Source of the DNA: Rhizobiales bacterium 2SD
Lineage (GTDB): Bacteria; Pseudomonadota; Alphaproteobacteria; Rhizobiales; Beijerinckiaceae
Length of the DNA stretch: 64,000 bases
Assembly: GCA_005502805.1 (NCBI GenBank)
Contig: SCMY01000004.1
Span: 310,001 to 374,000 of the forward strand
Direction: 5' to 3'
In this document: one piece after another, positions 16,545 to 25,809 of the stretch
How positions within the stretch are numbered: position 1 is the stretch's first letter
How the letters are laid out: each line of letters begins with the position of its first letter
Position numbers and translations under genes: made by a program
The notes under the pieces: generated by a model
What the model saw: only the letters and a program-made list of their open reading frames with translations
Told to the model about the DNA's origin: nothing
The model's database searches: none

Positions 16545-17453
16545 ATGGATTTTGCTCCCGAACTGTTGCGCGCGCTCGTCGCCGTCGCCGAGGCTGGCGG
16601 GTTCACCCGCGCGGCGGAGCGCCTGCACCTGACGCAATCGGCGGTCAGCCATCAGATCCGCAGGCTGGAGGACCAGGTCGGCACGCCACTCTTCGTCCGG
16701 ACCACCCGCAAGCTGGCGCTGACCGAGGACGGCGAGGAGTTCCTGCGGCATGCGAGGCAGATCTTGCAGGCTCACGCGGCGCTGAGCCGGCGTTTCCAGT
16801 CTTCCACTCTCGCAGGCTCCATCCGTTTCGGCGTGCCGGAGAACTTCCTGGGCGATGAGCTGCCGCACTTGCTGAGCCGCTTCGCCAACACCTATTCGGC
16901 TGTACGCCTCGAAGCTTCCGTCAGCGTCTGCCAGGATTTCAGCGCCAGGATCGAGAACGGCGAGCTCGACCTCGCCGTGGCGATGCGCCGGGCCGGCGAA
17001 ACCGGTGGAACGGTGCTGCGCCGCTCGCGCTATGTCTGGGCCGCGGCCGAGGGCTTCGCGGTTCCGCCGGGATCGTCGCTGCCGCTGGCGCTGTCGAACC
17101 CGCCTTGCCTGTGCCGCACCGTCGCTATCGAGGCCCTCGCCGGCTCGAGCGTCGAGTGGCATATCGGCTTCACCTCGGCCAATCTGCATGGGTTGCGGGC
17201 GGCGATGCTGGCCGGGCTCGGCGCCTCCATCATCGCCGATGACGAGATCGAACCGGGAATGGAAGTTCTCGCGCCGAGCTATGGCCTGCCGCCGCTGCCC
17301 GATCTCGAGTTCGCGCTGATCTGGTCTGCCGGCGGCAAGACGCCCTGCGCCCGCGAGCTCGGCCGGTTGATCGCCGACGCCGCGAAGCGCCTCGGCGGGC
17401 CCGTGGTCCATCGGCCGACACGTCCCAAGGAGCCCGCTGACGCGCCGGCTTAG
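16545..17453 (+). CDS. LysR family transcriptional regulator
   Basis: 302 residues. The N-terminal winged HTH (about 5-65) is textbook: ELLRALVAVAEAGGFTRAAE, then LTQSAVSHQIRRLEDQVG and LFVRTTRKLALTEDGEEFL. A linker helix follows and then a periplasmic-binding-like effector domain (about 90-295). Divergent orientation from the MFS exporter indicates it controls that pump and probably itself. The ATG at 16545 has no strong Shine-Dalgarno sequence, but the HTH starts directly after it. Confidence 0.92.
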   Translation: MDFAPELLRALVAVAEAGGFTRAAERLHLTQSAVSHQIRRLEDQVGTPLFVRTTRKLALTEDGEEFLRHARQILQAHAALSRRFQSSTLAGSIRFGVPENFLGDELPHLLSRFANTYSAVRLEASVSVCQDFSARIENGELDLAVAMRRAGETGGTVLRRSRYVWAAAEGFAVPPGSSLPLALSNPPCLCRTVAIEALAGSSVEWHIGFTSANLHGLRAAMLAGLGASIIADDEIEPGMEVLAPSYGLPPLPDLEFALIWSAGGKTPCARELGRLIADAAKRLGGPVVHRPTRPKEPADAPA

Positions 17454-17536
17454 CTGAAGGCGCCAACCGATTCGACCGATTCGGGTTTTCCGGTTTCCCG
17501 GCGGGGAGTGACGCCGCTATCCGGACCAGCGCACGC

Positions 17537-17722
17537 TCACCTGATCTGCCGGCACTGGTGCCGCGCCGCGCTCGCCAGGCACTCCTGCGCCTTCCTGGCG
17601 GCGTCGAATTCGCGCAGCAGCCAGAACCCCGCTCCGATCATCACCAGCACGGCGATGATCGCGAGCAGGTTCACCGTCATGCGCCACTGCTCGTCCGGCT
17701 CCTCATCCTGGCGCCGGACCAT
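17537..17722 (-). CDS. Small single-pass membrane protein
   Basis: 61 residues with an acidic N-terminus (MVRRQDEEPDEQWRMTVN), one clear transmembrane helix (LLAIIAVLVMIGAGFWLL) and a tail with two cysteines (AQECLASAARHQCRQ). It starts 5 bp after the stop of the flavin reductase gene on the same strand, so it closes a three-gene operon. No family assigned; the tight spacing and membrane helix support it being real. Confidence 0.68.
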   Translation of the reverse strand: MVRRQDEEPDEQWRMTVNLLAIIAVLVMIGAGFWLLREFDAARKAQECLASAARHQCRQIR

Positions 17723-17727
17723 GGCGC

Positions 17728-18333
17728 TCAGCCTCCGGCCGGCCGGACGATCGAGAACAGCTCGCTGACCTCAGCGTAATCGTTGTAGCCACAGCGCGCG
17801 ATCGGATTGGCCTTGGCCGTGTCGAAGCGGCCGTCCTGGACAAAGGCCTCGCCCACATAGGCGGCGACGACCTGGCCGAGGACCATCCAGCGCGGCACGT
17901 CATTGCCGTCGATATCCCTGAGCTGCTGGATCGAGAGCAGCTTGCATTCGAGCGCCGCGGGGCTGGCGGCGACCCGCGGCGGCTTGACGATCCGCGAGGG
18001 CGCCATCTCCAGCCCGGCATGAGCGTATTCGCTCTCTCCCCGCGGCAGCGGCGCCGAAGTCAGGTTCATCTGCTGGTCGAGCGCCTTGCTCACCAGGCTG
18101 CAGGTGAACTCGCCGGTCTCCTCGATGAAGGCGACGGCATCCTTCTTGTTCTCGGAGGAGAACATCACGATGTTCGGCCGCGACGAGATCGCGTTGAAGA
18201 AGCTGTAGGGCGACAGGTTGACCTCGCCCTTGGCGTTCACCGCGCTGATCCAGCCGATCGGTCGGGGCGTCACGATCGCCTTGAACGGATCGTGCCGGAA
18301 GTCGAGATCGCGCCCTTCATCAGTGTAGTACAT
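17728..18333 (-). CDS. Flavin reductase family protein (FMN-binding split barrel)
   Basis: 201 residues from the ATG at 18333. Typical features of the flavoprotein oxygenase DIM6/NTAB family are visible: DPFKAIVTPRPIGWISAVN at the N-terminus, VNLSPYSFFNAISSRPNIVMFS for FMN binding, and later ETGEFTCSLVSKALDQQMN. Such proteins supply reduced flavin or act as flavin-dependent reductases. It begins 5 bp after the nitroreductase stop, so the two probably form one redox unit, perhaps acting on nitro or quinone compounds (inference). Confidence 0.87.
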   Translation of the reverse strand: MYYTDEGRDLDFRHDPFKAIVTPRPIGWISAVNAKGEVNLSPYSFFNAISSRPNIVMFSSENKKDAVAFIEETGEFTCSLVSKALDQQMNLTSAPLPRGESEYAHAGLEMAPSRIVKPPRVAASPAALECKLLSIQQLRDIDGNDVPRWMVLGQVVAAYVGEAFVQDGRFDTAKANPIARCGYNDYAEVSELFSIVRPAGG

Positions 18334-18338
18334 CGCGT

Positions 18339-18908
18339 TCACGCTCCGAACCGGCTGACGATGGCGGCAAGGTCCGGCCGCTCCCGGTCGGCCGGGCGGC
18401 CGTCGGCCTTGCCGAGATGGACGAAGCCGGCGATGCGCTCGTCCGCTTCGAGCCCGAAGGCGTCCAGCACCTTGCGGTCGAAGGCGAACCAGTTGGTCAG
18501 CCAGGAGCCGTTGAAGCCGAGCGCCTCGGCGGCGATCAGCATGTTCATGCAGACCGCTCCGGCCGAGAGCTCCTGCTCCCATTCCGGGATCTTCTCGTGC
18601 TTGCGGGCCCGCGAGACCACGGCGATCACCACGGGAGCGTGAAGCAGGCGCTTGCGCTCGAACGCCACCTTCTCCTCGTCGGCCTGCGGATTGCGCTCCT
18701 TGAAGACATCCGCGACGATCTCCGCCGCCTTCTCCTTGGCGGCGCCGGAGAAGACGATGAAGCGCCAGGGCGCGAGCTTGCCATGGTCGGGCACACGCGC
18801 CGCTATCGTGAGAATCTCGCCGAGTTGGGCCTCGTCAGGGCCTGGAGCGGATAGAAATTGCGGCGGCACCGAGCGACGGAGCTTGAGCAGGGAGAGCGTG
18901 TCGGTCAT
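18339..18908 (-). CDS. Nitroreductase family protein
   Basis: 189 residues from the ATG at 18908. It is a single nitroreductase-fold domain: the FMN phosphate-binding RRSVPPQFL start, AARVPDHGKLAPWRFIVFSG, VCMNMLIAAEALGFNGSWLT and the C-terminal GFVHLGKADGRPADRERPDL. This is close to the YdjA/TdsD-type branch of about 185-190 residues. First gene of a tight operon with a flavin reductase and a small membrane protein. FMN-dependent reduction of nitro- or enone-type substrates is expected, with the physiological substrate unknown. Confidence 0.88.
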   Translation of the reverse strand: MTDTLSLLKLRRSVPPQFLSAPGPDEAQLGEILTIAARVPDHGKLAPWRFIVFSGAAKEKAAEIVADVFKERNPQADEEKVAFERKRLLHAPVVIAVVSRARKHEKIPEWEQELSAGAVCMNMLIAAEALGFNGSWLTNWFAFDRKVLDAFGLEADERIAGFVHLGKADGRPADRERPDLAAIVSRFGA

Positions 18909-19012
18909 GAACGATCCGGAAGATGGCGCAGCGGCGGGAAACCTTGGTTCCCCAGTTAAGGTTTCGCCATGATGAGGACAAGCGAACCTGCTCCCTCCCC
19001 GGTGCAAGGACG

Positions 19013-19966
19013 ATGACGGCGCAGCGCATGTTTCAACGCGACGAGTTCAAGATTTTTGCGGCGCCGCCCGCACGGGTGTCACTGGCAATGGCGGCAGCGC
19101 TGTTCCTGTCGCTGACGGCTGCAGCGCCCACCCTCGCCCAAACTCCCGGCACAGCACCCTCGTCCACGACACCCGGCTCGCCGCCGCCTGTCGCAGCGCC
19201 GACCGCGCGTCCTGGTCAGGCGATGCTGTCGCTCGGCGCTCAGTTCTCCGGCAACCGCAAGCCGATCCGCTCCGGCCTGGTCTGGCGCGTGCTGGCAGAA
19301 TCGTCCGACGGCTCGCCGCCACGCATCGTCGCCCGCTCCAGCGAGGCGGAGCCCAGTTTCCCGCTCGATCCCGGCGTCTATCTGCTCCATGCCGCCTATG
19401 GCTTCGCCAGCGCGACCAAGCGCGTCACGCTCGGTTCGCAGGGACTGAGCGACCGGCTCAGCATCAGCGCCGGCGGGCTCTCGCTCGCCGGCTCGATCGG
19501 CGAGACGCCGATCGCGCCCAACCTCTTGAACTTCTCGGTGTTCGTGCCGCTACAGGGCAATTCGGAAGGTCGCCTGGTCGCGTCCAACGTCAAGTCCGGC
19601 GAACTGATCCGGCTGCCGGAGGGCATCTATCACATCGTCTCGACCTATGGTGATTCCAACGCCATCCAGCGCTCCGACGTCAGAGTCGAATCCGGCCAGG
19701 TCACGCAGGCGACCCTGCATCATCGCGCCGCCCAGGTGACGCTGAAGCTCGTCGCCGGTCCCGGTGGCGAGGCCTTCGCCGGCACCGCCTTCAGCGTGCT
19801 CACCCCCGGCGGCGACGTCATCCGCGAGGCGATCGGCGCCTTCCCGCAAGTGATCCTGGCCGAGGGCGACTATGTCCTGATCGCCCGCCAGGAGGGCCAG
19901 GTCTTCTCGCGCGACTTCAAGGTCGAGGCCGGGCGCGATCGCGATATCGAGGTGATCGCGCGCTGA
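19013..19966 (+). CDS. Exported hypothetical protein with three beta-sandwich-like repeats
   Basis: 317 residues from the ATG at 19013, preceded by CAAGGA. A signal peptide is present after a short leader (VSLAMAAALFLSLTAAAPTLAQ), then a Pro/Thr/Ser-rich linker. The mature part repeats a pattern three times, each ending in a PG/EG-x-Y turn: LDPGVYLLHAAYGFASATK, LPEGIYHIVSTYGDSN and LAEGDYVLIARQEGQ, followed by a charged strand such as FKVEAGRDRDIEV. This resembles PEGA/carboxypeptidase-regulatory-like folds on periplasmic proteins. Function unknown; probably a periplasmic or envelope protein. Confidence 0.75.
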   Translation: MTAQRMFQRDEFKIFAAPPARVSLAMAAALFLSLTAAAPTLAQTPGTAPSSTTPGSPPPVAAPTARPGQAMLSLGAQFSGNRKPIRSGLVWRVLAESSDGSPPRIVARSSEAEPSFPLDPGVYLLHAAYGFASATKRVTLGSQGLSDRLSISAGGLSLAGSIGETPIAPNLLNFSVFVPLQGNSEGRLVASNVKSGELIRLPEGIYHIVSTYGDSNAIQRSDVRVESGQVTQATLHHRAAQVTLKLVAGPGGEAFAGTAFSVLTPGGDVIREAIGAFPQVILAEGDYVLIARQEGQVFSRDFKVEAGRDRDIEVIAR

Positions 19967-19973
19967 CGCCGTT

Positions 19974-20804
19974 TCAATTCGTCGGCTTGCCCGGCCCGGC
20001 GCCCTCGCCGAGCTCGGCAAGGATGCCGTCGGCGAGGCGGATGCCGAAGCAGCGATACCCGGCCTCGACCACCTGGAGCCCGTCCATGCCGACGATCTCC
20101 TCCTGGCTGAACTGCTTCGAGCCCGACCAGCTCTTCATCATGCCGTAGCGCGGAAAGATCGGAACCCCGCTCTCGACGGCCGCCTTCGCCAGCACGGCGC
20201 GATAATCGTCGTATTTCGGATAGCGCCCCTCGCGCTGCAGCCAGGGCATGTCCATCAGCACGAGATCGATCCCGGCCTCCTGCAGCTTGTGGGCGCCCTT
20301 GCGCAGGATCTTCGCCAGCTTCTCCTCGCCGATGTCACGAATGGCGTCGTTCACCGCCGTCTGCCAGATCACCAGAGAGGGTTTCTCGGGGATCACCTCA
20401 TTGTCGAGTCGCAGATACATCTCATAGGCCGACTGGCCGCCGACGCCGAGATTCGTGACCTTGATCTCTCGCCCGGGCAGGCGCCGGCGCAGTTCCGCCT
20501 CGAGCACGGCGGGGTAGCTGCGGTCGGGATCGCTCGCCCCGGTCCCCGCCGTGCTCGACGAGCCAAGCGCGATGATGCTGAGCCGGTTGGTCTCCGTCAG
20601 GATGCGCTTCGACGCCGCCAGCGAGGGCTTGAACGGGTGCTGGGCTGCGCCGGCGCGGCAGCGTCCATCGGCCATCTGCGCAAGCGGCTTGGGCCCGGCC
20701 AGTGCCGGCACCGCCGACGCCAGGATCAGAAGAAGGGCGCTCAGGCCGTGGCGGCCTGCTCGCGAGGAGCGCTGGCGGCGCGTGCCGTGAGCGTCTTGTA
20801 CCAC
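19974..20804 (-). CDS. SGNH/GDSL hydrolase family protein, exported
   Basis: About 276 residues. A signal-like hydrophobic segment (GLSALLLILASAVPALAG) precedes an SGNH hydrolase domain: block I IIALGSSSTAGTGASDPD with the catalytic Ser, block II Gly in TNLGVGGQSAYEM, block III Asn in WQTAVNDAIRDIG, and a late Asp (GMDGLQVVEAGYRCFG) without the canonical His two residues on. The start is uncertain: there is no suitable ATG after the OpgC stop, and the best candidate is a GTG at 20804 preceded by TAGGAA, which makes the gene overlap opgC by 64 bp. Sitting behind opgC, it may act on acylated glucans (inference). Confidence 0.75.
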   Translation of the reverse strand: MVQDAHGTRRQRSSRAGRHGLSALLLILASAVPALAGPKPLAQMADGRCRAGAAQHPFKPSLAASKRILTETNRLSIIALGSSSTAGTGASDPDRSYPAVLEAELRRRLPGREIKVTNLGVGGQSAYEMYLRLDNEVIPEKPSLVIWQTAVNDAIRDIGEEKLAKILRKGAHKLQEAGIDLVLMDMPWLQREGRYPKYDDYRAVLAKAAVESGVPIFPRYGMMKSWSGSKQFSQEEIVGMDGLQVVEAGYRCFGIRLADGILAELGEGAGPGKPTN

Positions 20805-21925
20805 GAGAGAAAGGTTCCTAGCCCGAGCAGGATGGTAATCCCGCCCAGTGTCACGAGCAACTGCACCCAAAGGGTGAATGAGGTCTCCGCAAGGATGATC
20901 TGCCCGGCGATCGCCAGCACGATTCCGGCGCAGAACACTTCGAGCGAATGCCGCCCCAACGCAGCGAGCCGCTGGCCAGCCAGGCCGCTCAGGATCCTCG
21001 CATTGGGCTTGACGAAGCGCAGCGCGAGCCAGGTCAGCGCCGCCAGATGAGCGACACGCGGCCAGGCGAGATTGGTCTTGTCGATGCCGATCTGCAGGCT
21101 GTCGATCCAGTCGTTCAGCAGCGTGATGCCGAATGGATTGCCCGAAGACAGCTTCACCATCGCGGCGAACAGCAGGACGCCCACCGCCGCGACGTCGAGC
21201 AGGCGCAGCTTCGGCAGGCTCGCGCCGACGAGACCGAAGCGTCCGATGACGACGCCGAGGGTGAACAGCATCTGCCAGGCGAAGGGATTGAAGAACCAGC
21301 CTCCCTCGCCCGGATGATTCGGCAGGTTGAGACCGGCATGGGTGGCTCCCTGCCAGATCGCGAAAGAGGCCAGCAGCGCTGCGAGCGGACTCGTCCGCGC
21401 CGTGACATAGATCAGCGGGAACAGCGCCAGCAGGACGATGTAGAGCGGCAGGATGTCGAGATAGAACGGCTGGTAGACCAGCCCGAGCGCATTGACGATC
21501 GCCGCTTGCGTGTCGCTGAAGAAGGGCTGGATATTGATCGCCTCGACATAGAGCGCGTTCTGGGTTCGCACCACCGCCGTCGCGACGATGCCGCAGACCA
21601 GCACGAACAGCGCCAGATGCGCGATGTAGAGCGTCCAGATCCGTGCGCCGACCTTGAGCGAGCCGACGAGCAGTCCCCGCTGGTCGATCAGCCGGCCATA
21701 GGCGAAGGCCGCCGAGACGCCGGCGAGGAGCACGAAGACGTCGGCAGCATCGGAGAAGCCATAATTATGCGGCATCACGCTCGAGACGATGTTGCCCGGC
21801 ATGTGATTGACGAAGATGACGAGCAGGATCAGGCCGCGGATCACGTCGATGCGCAGGTCGCGGCTGGGCGAGGCCGCTTCGCGCGGGCCCTTTCCAAACA
21901 GCATCAGGCGCCAGAATCCGCTCAC
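20741..21925 (-). CDS. opgC: OpgC domain-containing membrane acyltransferase-like protein
   Basis: About 394 residues with roughly ten transmembrane helices. The N-terminal RDLRIDVIRGLILLVIFVNHMPGNIV matches OpgC proteins, which add succinyl groups to osmoregulated periplasmic glucans; the Asp/Arg and His of this segment are the conserved polar residues of membrane acyltransferases. A GTG at 21925 and an ATG at 21904 are both possible starts; the helix and signature begin after either. The SGNH hydrolase gene overlaps its end, suggesting a shared transcript and related function. No opgG/opgH is in the window. Confidence 0.82.
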   Translation of the reverse strand: MSGFWRLMLFGKGPREAASPSRDLRIDVIRGLILLVIFVNHMPGNIVSSVMPHNYGFSDAADVFVLLAGVSAAFAYGRLIDQRGLLVGSLKVGARIWTLYIAHLALFVLVCGIVATAVVRTQNALYVEAINIQPFFSDTQAAIVNALGLVYQPFYLDILPLYIVLLALFPLIYVTARTSPLAALLASFAIWQGATHAGLNLPNHPGEGGWFFNPFAWQMLFTLGVVIGRFGLVGASLPKLRLLDVAAVGVLLFAAMVKLSSGNPFGITLLNDWIDSLQIGIDKTNLAWPRVAHLAALTWLALRFVKPNARILSGLAGQRLAALGRHSLEVFCAGIVLAIAGQIILAETSFTLWVQLLVTLGGITILLGLGTFLSWYKTLTARAASAPREQAATA

Positions 21926-22094
21926 GTCACCACCGCATCCACCTGCACGGCCTGTGAGGCAGCCGCACATTCGTTCATCTGCCGTTCATCTTAACATTGT
22001 GTTGCGAGCAAGGCTCCGCGGCCAGGGATCACAACCCTGTGCATCAACGTGACGGAGAGGCTTTGTTTCAGCGGTGGACGGCGCATGCAGGCCA

Positions 22095-22152
22095 CGATCC
22101 GTCAGCGGCTTCAACGGCCTGTCACGGATCGCATCACTCTTGAACGAGTGAT
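22095..22152. other. Tandem intergenic hairpins between opgC and tatC
   Basis: Two perfect stems lie in the 257-bp gap: CGATCCGT (22095-22102) with ACGGATCG (22124-22131), then ATCACTC (22133-22139) with GAGTGAT (22146-22152) around a TTGAAC loop. They lie downstream of tatC on its strand and may end or protect that transcript, but no T-run follows. The rest of the gap presumably holds the opgC promoter; no clear box was seen. Confidence 0.45.
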
Positions 22153-22182
22153 CGCATGAGCTGGGTGGGTAGCCGAACTGCG

Positions 22183-23010
22183 CTAGGCGTCTGCGTCCTC
22201 GGCCGCCTTCGTCGCATCCCGCTTCTTCTCGACCCTGCGTACGGAGAAGACCGAGAGCTCGTAAAGCAGCAGCATCGGGATCGCGAGCATCAGCTGCGAG
22301 ATCACGTCGGGCGGAGTCAGCACGGCTGCGACCACGAAGACGAAGACGATAGCGTAGCGGCGCTTCTCTCGCAGGAAGGTCGAATCGATGATTCCCGCCT
22401 GGCCGAGCAGGGTCAGGATCACCGGCAGCTGGAACGAGATGCCGAAGGCGAAGATCAGCGTCATGATCAGCGAGAGGTACTCGCTGACCTTGGGCAGCAG
22501 GGCGATGCCGGCCTGCCCCTCGCTCGCCGCCTGCTGCATGCCGATCGAGAACTTCATCAGCACCGGCATGGCGAAGAAGAACACCAGCGCGGCGCCGAGC
22601 ACGAAGAAGATCGGCGTCGCCGCCAGATAGGGGGCGAAGGCCTGGCGCTCGTTCTTGTAGAGGCCGGGCGCGACGAATTTGTAGATCTGCGTCGCGATCA
22701 CGGGGAAGGCGAAGAAACCAGCGCCGAATGCAGCGACCTTGATATGGGTGAAGAGCAGCTCAAGCGGCCCGGTATAGATCAGCTGCGCATTGGCGCTCGA
22801 CCCCGCCGCCCAGACATAGGGCAGGACGAGCGTGTTGTAGATCTGCGTCGAGAAGGCGAAGCAGATGAAGAACATGATCAGGAAGGCGATGAGCGACTTG
22901 ATCAGTCGCGAGCGCAACTCGATCAGATGGTCGATCAGCGGCGCGCGCGAGGCCTCGATCTCGTCCTCGCCGTCGCGCTTCGGCTGGGTATCCGCTTCGA
23001 CGACGCTCAT
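22183..23010 (-). CDS. tatC: Sec-independent protein translocase TatC
   Basis: 275 residues with six transmembrane helices. The family signature at the N-terminus is clear ([21 protein letters not shown]), followed by [15 protein letters not shown], the conserved [19 protein letters not shown] loop and the C-terminal [27 protein letters not shown]. TatC binds twin-arginine signal peptides and forms the translocase core with TatA/B. Its ATG overlaps the tatB stop by 4 bp. Several proteins in this window carry twin-arginine-like signals and could be clients. Confidence 0.96.
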   Translation of the reverse strand: MSVVEADTQPKRDGEDEIEASRAPLIDHLIELRSRLIKSLIAFLIMFFICFAFSTQIYNTLVLPYVWAAGSSANAQLIYTGPLELLFTHIKVAAFGAGFFAFPVIATQIYKFVAPGLYKNERQAFAPYLAATPIFFVLGAALVFFFAMPVLMKFSIGMQQAASEGQAGIALLPKVSEYLSLIMTLIFAFGISFQLPVILTLLGQAGIIDSTFLREKRRYAIVFVFVVAAVLTPPDVISQLMLAIPMLLLYELSVFSVRRVEKKRDATKAAEDADA

Positions 23011-23558
23011 GCCGTCTCTCCGCCTTCGACCTCGGCGGTCTTGGTCTTGCGCTTGCGCGCGGGCTTGGCCGGCGGCTCTTCAGCTACGGCCTCGGTCGGC
23101 GCGGCCGGCTCCTCGGTCGCGGCGGCCTTGCGGCGGCGCTTCGGCTTTGTTTCCGGCTCAGGCTCGCCGACGGGCACCGGCTCGATGCTGACCGGCGCGG
23201 GCAGATCGGGAGCCGGAAGCTTGGCGAGCGTCGCCTCGGCCTCCGCCATCGCCTTGTCGTCGGCATTGGCTGGCTTCGAGGCATCGGCCGCGCCGAAATC
23301 CTTCATCGGCTCGATCGGATCGAAATTGGTCGAGGCCTGAATCGAATTGCCGATATCGTCGACCTGCTTCTTCAGGTCGGTGAGCTCGGCCTCGCGCATC
23401 GCGTCGTTGAACTGCCCCTGGAACTCGGCGGCCATGCGCCGAATCTTGCCGATCGCCTGCCCGGCAGTGCGCAATGCGCCAGGCAAATCCTTGGGGCCGA
23501 TCACGACGAGCGCGACGCCCCCGATCAGCAGCATTTCGCTCCAGGCGATGTCGAACAT
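23007..23558 (-). CDS. tatB: Sec-independent protein translocase TatB
   Basis: 183 residues. One N-terminal helix with the TatB-type start [21 protein letters not shown] (split; the conserved Glu8 and the GPKDLP hinge are both present), then an amphipathic helix ([21 protein letters not shown]) and a long Ala/Pro/Glu-rich cytoplasmic tail ending in a basic KPARKRKTK patch. TatB forms the receptor complex with TatC. Middle gene of tatABC, overlapping tatC by 4 bp and 94 bp downstream of tatA. Confidence 0.95.
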   Translation of the reverse strand: MFDIAWSEMLLIGGVALVVIGPKDLPGALRTAGQAIGKIRRMAAEFQGQFNDAMREAELTDLKKQVDDIGNSIQASTNFDPIEPMKDFGAADASKPANADDKAMAEAEATLAKLPAPDLPAPVSIEPVPVGEPEPETKPKRRRKAAATEEPAAPTEAVAEEPPAKPARKRKTKTAEVEGGETA

Positions 23559-23652
23559 CGACGGCCGGTCCTCTGGAAAGCACGGCGCCCGGAAGGCGCC
23601 GGAGTCGTCTCCGATCGGAACTGATCCGATCGACGAGCCCGCTCCTGGGAGA

Positions 23653-23895
23653 TCAGGCCTTGGTCTCGGCCTTGGCCGGCTGCGGGCTCGCGGTCTGGGC
23701 CGCCCCGTCGATCACCTTGGGATCGGCCGGCTGCTGCGCGGCCGGCGGCGGGGTCTCGTCCTCCGCCATGCCCTTCTTGAACGACTTGATGCCCTTGGCG
23801 ACGTCGCCCATCAGTTCGGACACCTTGCCGCGACCGAACAGCAGCATGACGATGACGCCGACGACGATCCAGTGCCAGATGCTGACGCCACCCAT
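23653..23895 (-). CDS. tatA: Sec-independent protein translocase TatA
   Basis: 80 residues with the standard TatA plan: a short periplasmic N-terminus and one helix ([17 protein letters not shown]), the FG hinge, an amphipathic helix ([19 protein letters not shown]) and a Pro/Ala-rich acidic tail. TatA oligomers form the conduit for folded proteins. First gene of tatABC; in many alphaproteobacteria scpB directly precedes tatA, but here an ABC ATPase gene lies between. Confidence 0.96.
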   Translation of the reverse strand: MGGVSIWHWIVVGVIVMLLFGRGKVSELMGDVAKGIKSFKKGMAEDETPPPAAQQPADPKVIDGAAQTASPQPAKAETKA

Positions 23896-23964
23896 GGCGG
23901 TACTCCTCCGAAATTGAACGCGCGGCCCGACTTGCCCCGACGGGCCAGATGCTTGTGCCGGAAA

Positions 23965-25077
23965 CTAGGTGTCCCCTACAGGGAACACAAGGACTTCGTC
24001 CATCGTAATGTCGATACCGACATCCTCCCCCTCGACGACGGAATCCCGCCGCGTCGGGAAGCGCGCCATCAGCGGCTTGTCGAGCCCGCCGACAGCGAGT
24101 TCGATATGGTCGACCTCGCCGAGGAAGCGCCGCGTCACCACCCGCGCCGGCAGGCAGAAGCCCTTCGGCACCAGCCGGATCGCCTGGGGCCGGATCGCGA
24201 GCACCGCCGCTCCGTCCGGCAAATCCGGCGCCGGAAAGCGGCCAAGCGGCGTATCGACCTCGCCATCGCGGACGACCGTCTCGATCTCGGTAAGATCGCA
24301 GAAAAATCGGGCGGCAAAGAGGCTGGCGGGCCGGCGGTAGAGCTCTTCGGCGGTGCCGGTCTGGACGATGCGGCCCTGCTGCATCAGCACGATCCGGTCG
24401 GCGACGCGCATCGCATCCTCTGGATCGTGCGTCACGATGATCGAGGTCGCGCCGATCTCCTGCAGCAGCGCCATGGTCTCGTCACGCACCACGTCACGCA
24501 GCCGGCGGTCGAGATTGGAGAAGGGCTCGTCCATCAGGAGCACACCGGGGCGCGGCGCCACTGCCCGCGCCAGCGCCACGCGCTGCTGCTCGCCACCGGA
24601 CAGCATGTGCGGATAGGCCTCGGCGAGATCGGCGAGGCCGACGCGGGCGATGGCGCGCAACGCCGTCGCATCGGCCTCGGCATTGCCGTAGCCGCGCAGG
24701 CCGAAGCGGACATTCTCGCGTACGGAAAGATGCGGAAAGAGCGCATAATCCTGGAAGACGAGGCCGACCCCCCTCGCCTCCGGCTCGACGAAGCTGCCGG
24801 GCGATGAGACGTCGCGACCTTCGAGCAGGACTCGGCCCGAACTCGGCCGCTCGACCCCGGCGGCGAGCCGCAGCAGCGTCGTCTTGCCGCAGCCGGAATG
24901 GCCGAGCAGCGCGACGATCTCGCCCGGTGCGACGCTGAGCGAGACATTGTCCAGCGCGGTCACTGCGCCGAATCGCTGGGTGACGCCGTCGAAGCCGAGC
25001 GCCATCGGGATGGCGGCGCCGGCGGTGCCGCGCCGTCCCCAATCCAGCCAGCGCATCTTGCTTTCGGTCCGAGCCAA
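23965..25077 (-). CDS. Orphan ABC transporter ATP-binding protein (FbpC/PotA-like)
   Basis: 370 residues. The nucleotide-binding domain has Walker A GHSGCGKTT, Q-loop FQDYALFPH, signature LSGGEQQRVALARA and Walker B VLLMDEPFSNLD with the H-loop VTHDPEDAM; a C-terminal TOBE-like domain (about 265-370) follows, as in iron, spermidine or thiosulfate importers. The start is decided by the ribosome-binding site: CAGGAGAACGAC precedes a TTG at 25077, whereas the ATGs at 25056 and 25005 have none, although the conserved domain begins only after 25005. No permease or binding protein is adjacent. It interrupts the usual scpB-tatA linkage. Confidence 0.9.
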   Translation of the reverse strand: MARTESKMRWLDWGRRGTAGAAIPMALGFDGVTQRFGAVTALDNVSLSVAPGEIVALLGHSGCGKTTLLRLAAGVERPSSGRVLLEGRDVSSPGSFVEPEARGVGLVFQDYALFPHLSVRENVRFGLRGYGNAEADATALRAIARVGLADLAEAYPHMLSGGEQQRVALARAVAPRPGVLLMDEPFSNLDRRLRDVVRDETMALLQEIGATSIIVTHDPEDAMRVADRIVLMQQGRIVQTGTAEELYRRPASLFAARFFCDLTEIETVVRDGEVDTPLGRFPAPDLPDGAAVLAIRPQAIRLVPKGFCLPARVVTRRFLGEVDHIELAVGGLDKPLMARFPTRRDSVVEGEDVGIDITMDEVLVFPVGDT

Positions 25078-25121
25078 GTCGTTCTCCTGCCGGCCCGCCG
25101 GGCGCGATCGCCTGCGCTGTG

Positions 25122-25802
25122 CTAGCTGGCGTCGCCGTCGTCAAGCGGCGTGAACAGGTCGCCGAGCGGGTCCTCGTCGTCACGCAAGCCCGGATCGTCG
25201 TCCGGCACCGGCACGGTGAGGTCCTTGGCGAGGCGCCCCTCGATGAAGCCGGCGCCCTTCAATTCCTCCAAGCCCGGCAGGTCGTCGATGCGGTCGAGCC
25301 CGAAATGATCGAGGAAGGCCGGCGTCGTGCCGAAGGTCACCGGCCGCCCCGGCGAGCGCCGGCGGCCGCGCAGACGAACCCAGCCGGCCTCGAGCAGGAT
25401 GTCGAGCGTGCCCTTGGCGGTGGCGACGCCGCGGATCTCCTCGATCTCCGCCCGTGTCACCGGCTGGTGGTAGGCGATGATGGCGAGCGTCTCCAAAGCG
25501 GCGCGTGAGAGCTTGCGCGGCGGCTCGGCCTCCGGTGCGAGCAGATAGGCAAGATCGGGTGCGGTACGGAAGGCATGGCCGCCGGCGACGCGCTGCAGCG
25601 TCACCCCGCGCAGGGCATAAGTCTGCTGCAATTCGGCGATCACCCGCTCGATCGGCACATTTGCCGGAACCGATTTCGCCAACTCCTCGGCCGGGAGCGG
25701 CTGCACCGAAGCGAATAGCAGCGCCTCGACGATGCGGCAGGCGCGCGCAAGCGCTTCGTCGGCATCCCAGTCGTCCTCGCGTTCGGCTTCAGCCACGGCC
25801 AT
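25122..25802 (-). CDS. scpB: Segregation and condensation protein B (ScpB)
   Basis: 226 residues from the ATG at 25802. Two winged-helix domains are recognisable: RIVEALLFASVQPLPAEELAK at the start and ETLAIIAYHQPVTRAEIEEIRG, the family signature, in the second, followed by GRRRSPGRPVTFGTTPAFLDHFGL. ScpB dimers bind ScpA on the SMC condensin. It starts 7 bp after the scpA stop, giving a tight scpA-scpB pair. The acidic C-terminal tail (DDDPGLRDDEDPLGDL) is an alphaproteobacterial extension. Confidence 0.95.
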   Translation of the reverse strand: MAVAEAEREDDWDADEALARACRIVEALLFASVQPLPAEELAKSVPANVPIERVIAELQQTYALRGVTLQRVAGGHAFRTAPDLAYLLAPEAEPPRKLSRAALETLAIIAYHQPVTRAEIEEIRGVATAKGTLDILLEAGWVRLRGRRRSPGRPVTFGTTPAFLDHFGLDRIDDLPGLEELKGAGFIEGRLAKDLTVPVPDDDPGLRDDEDPLGDLFTPLDDGDAS

Positions 25803-25809
25803 CAGCGCC

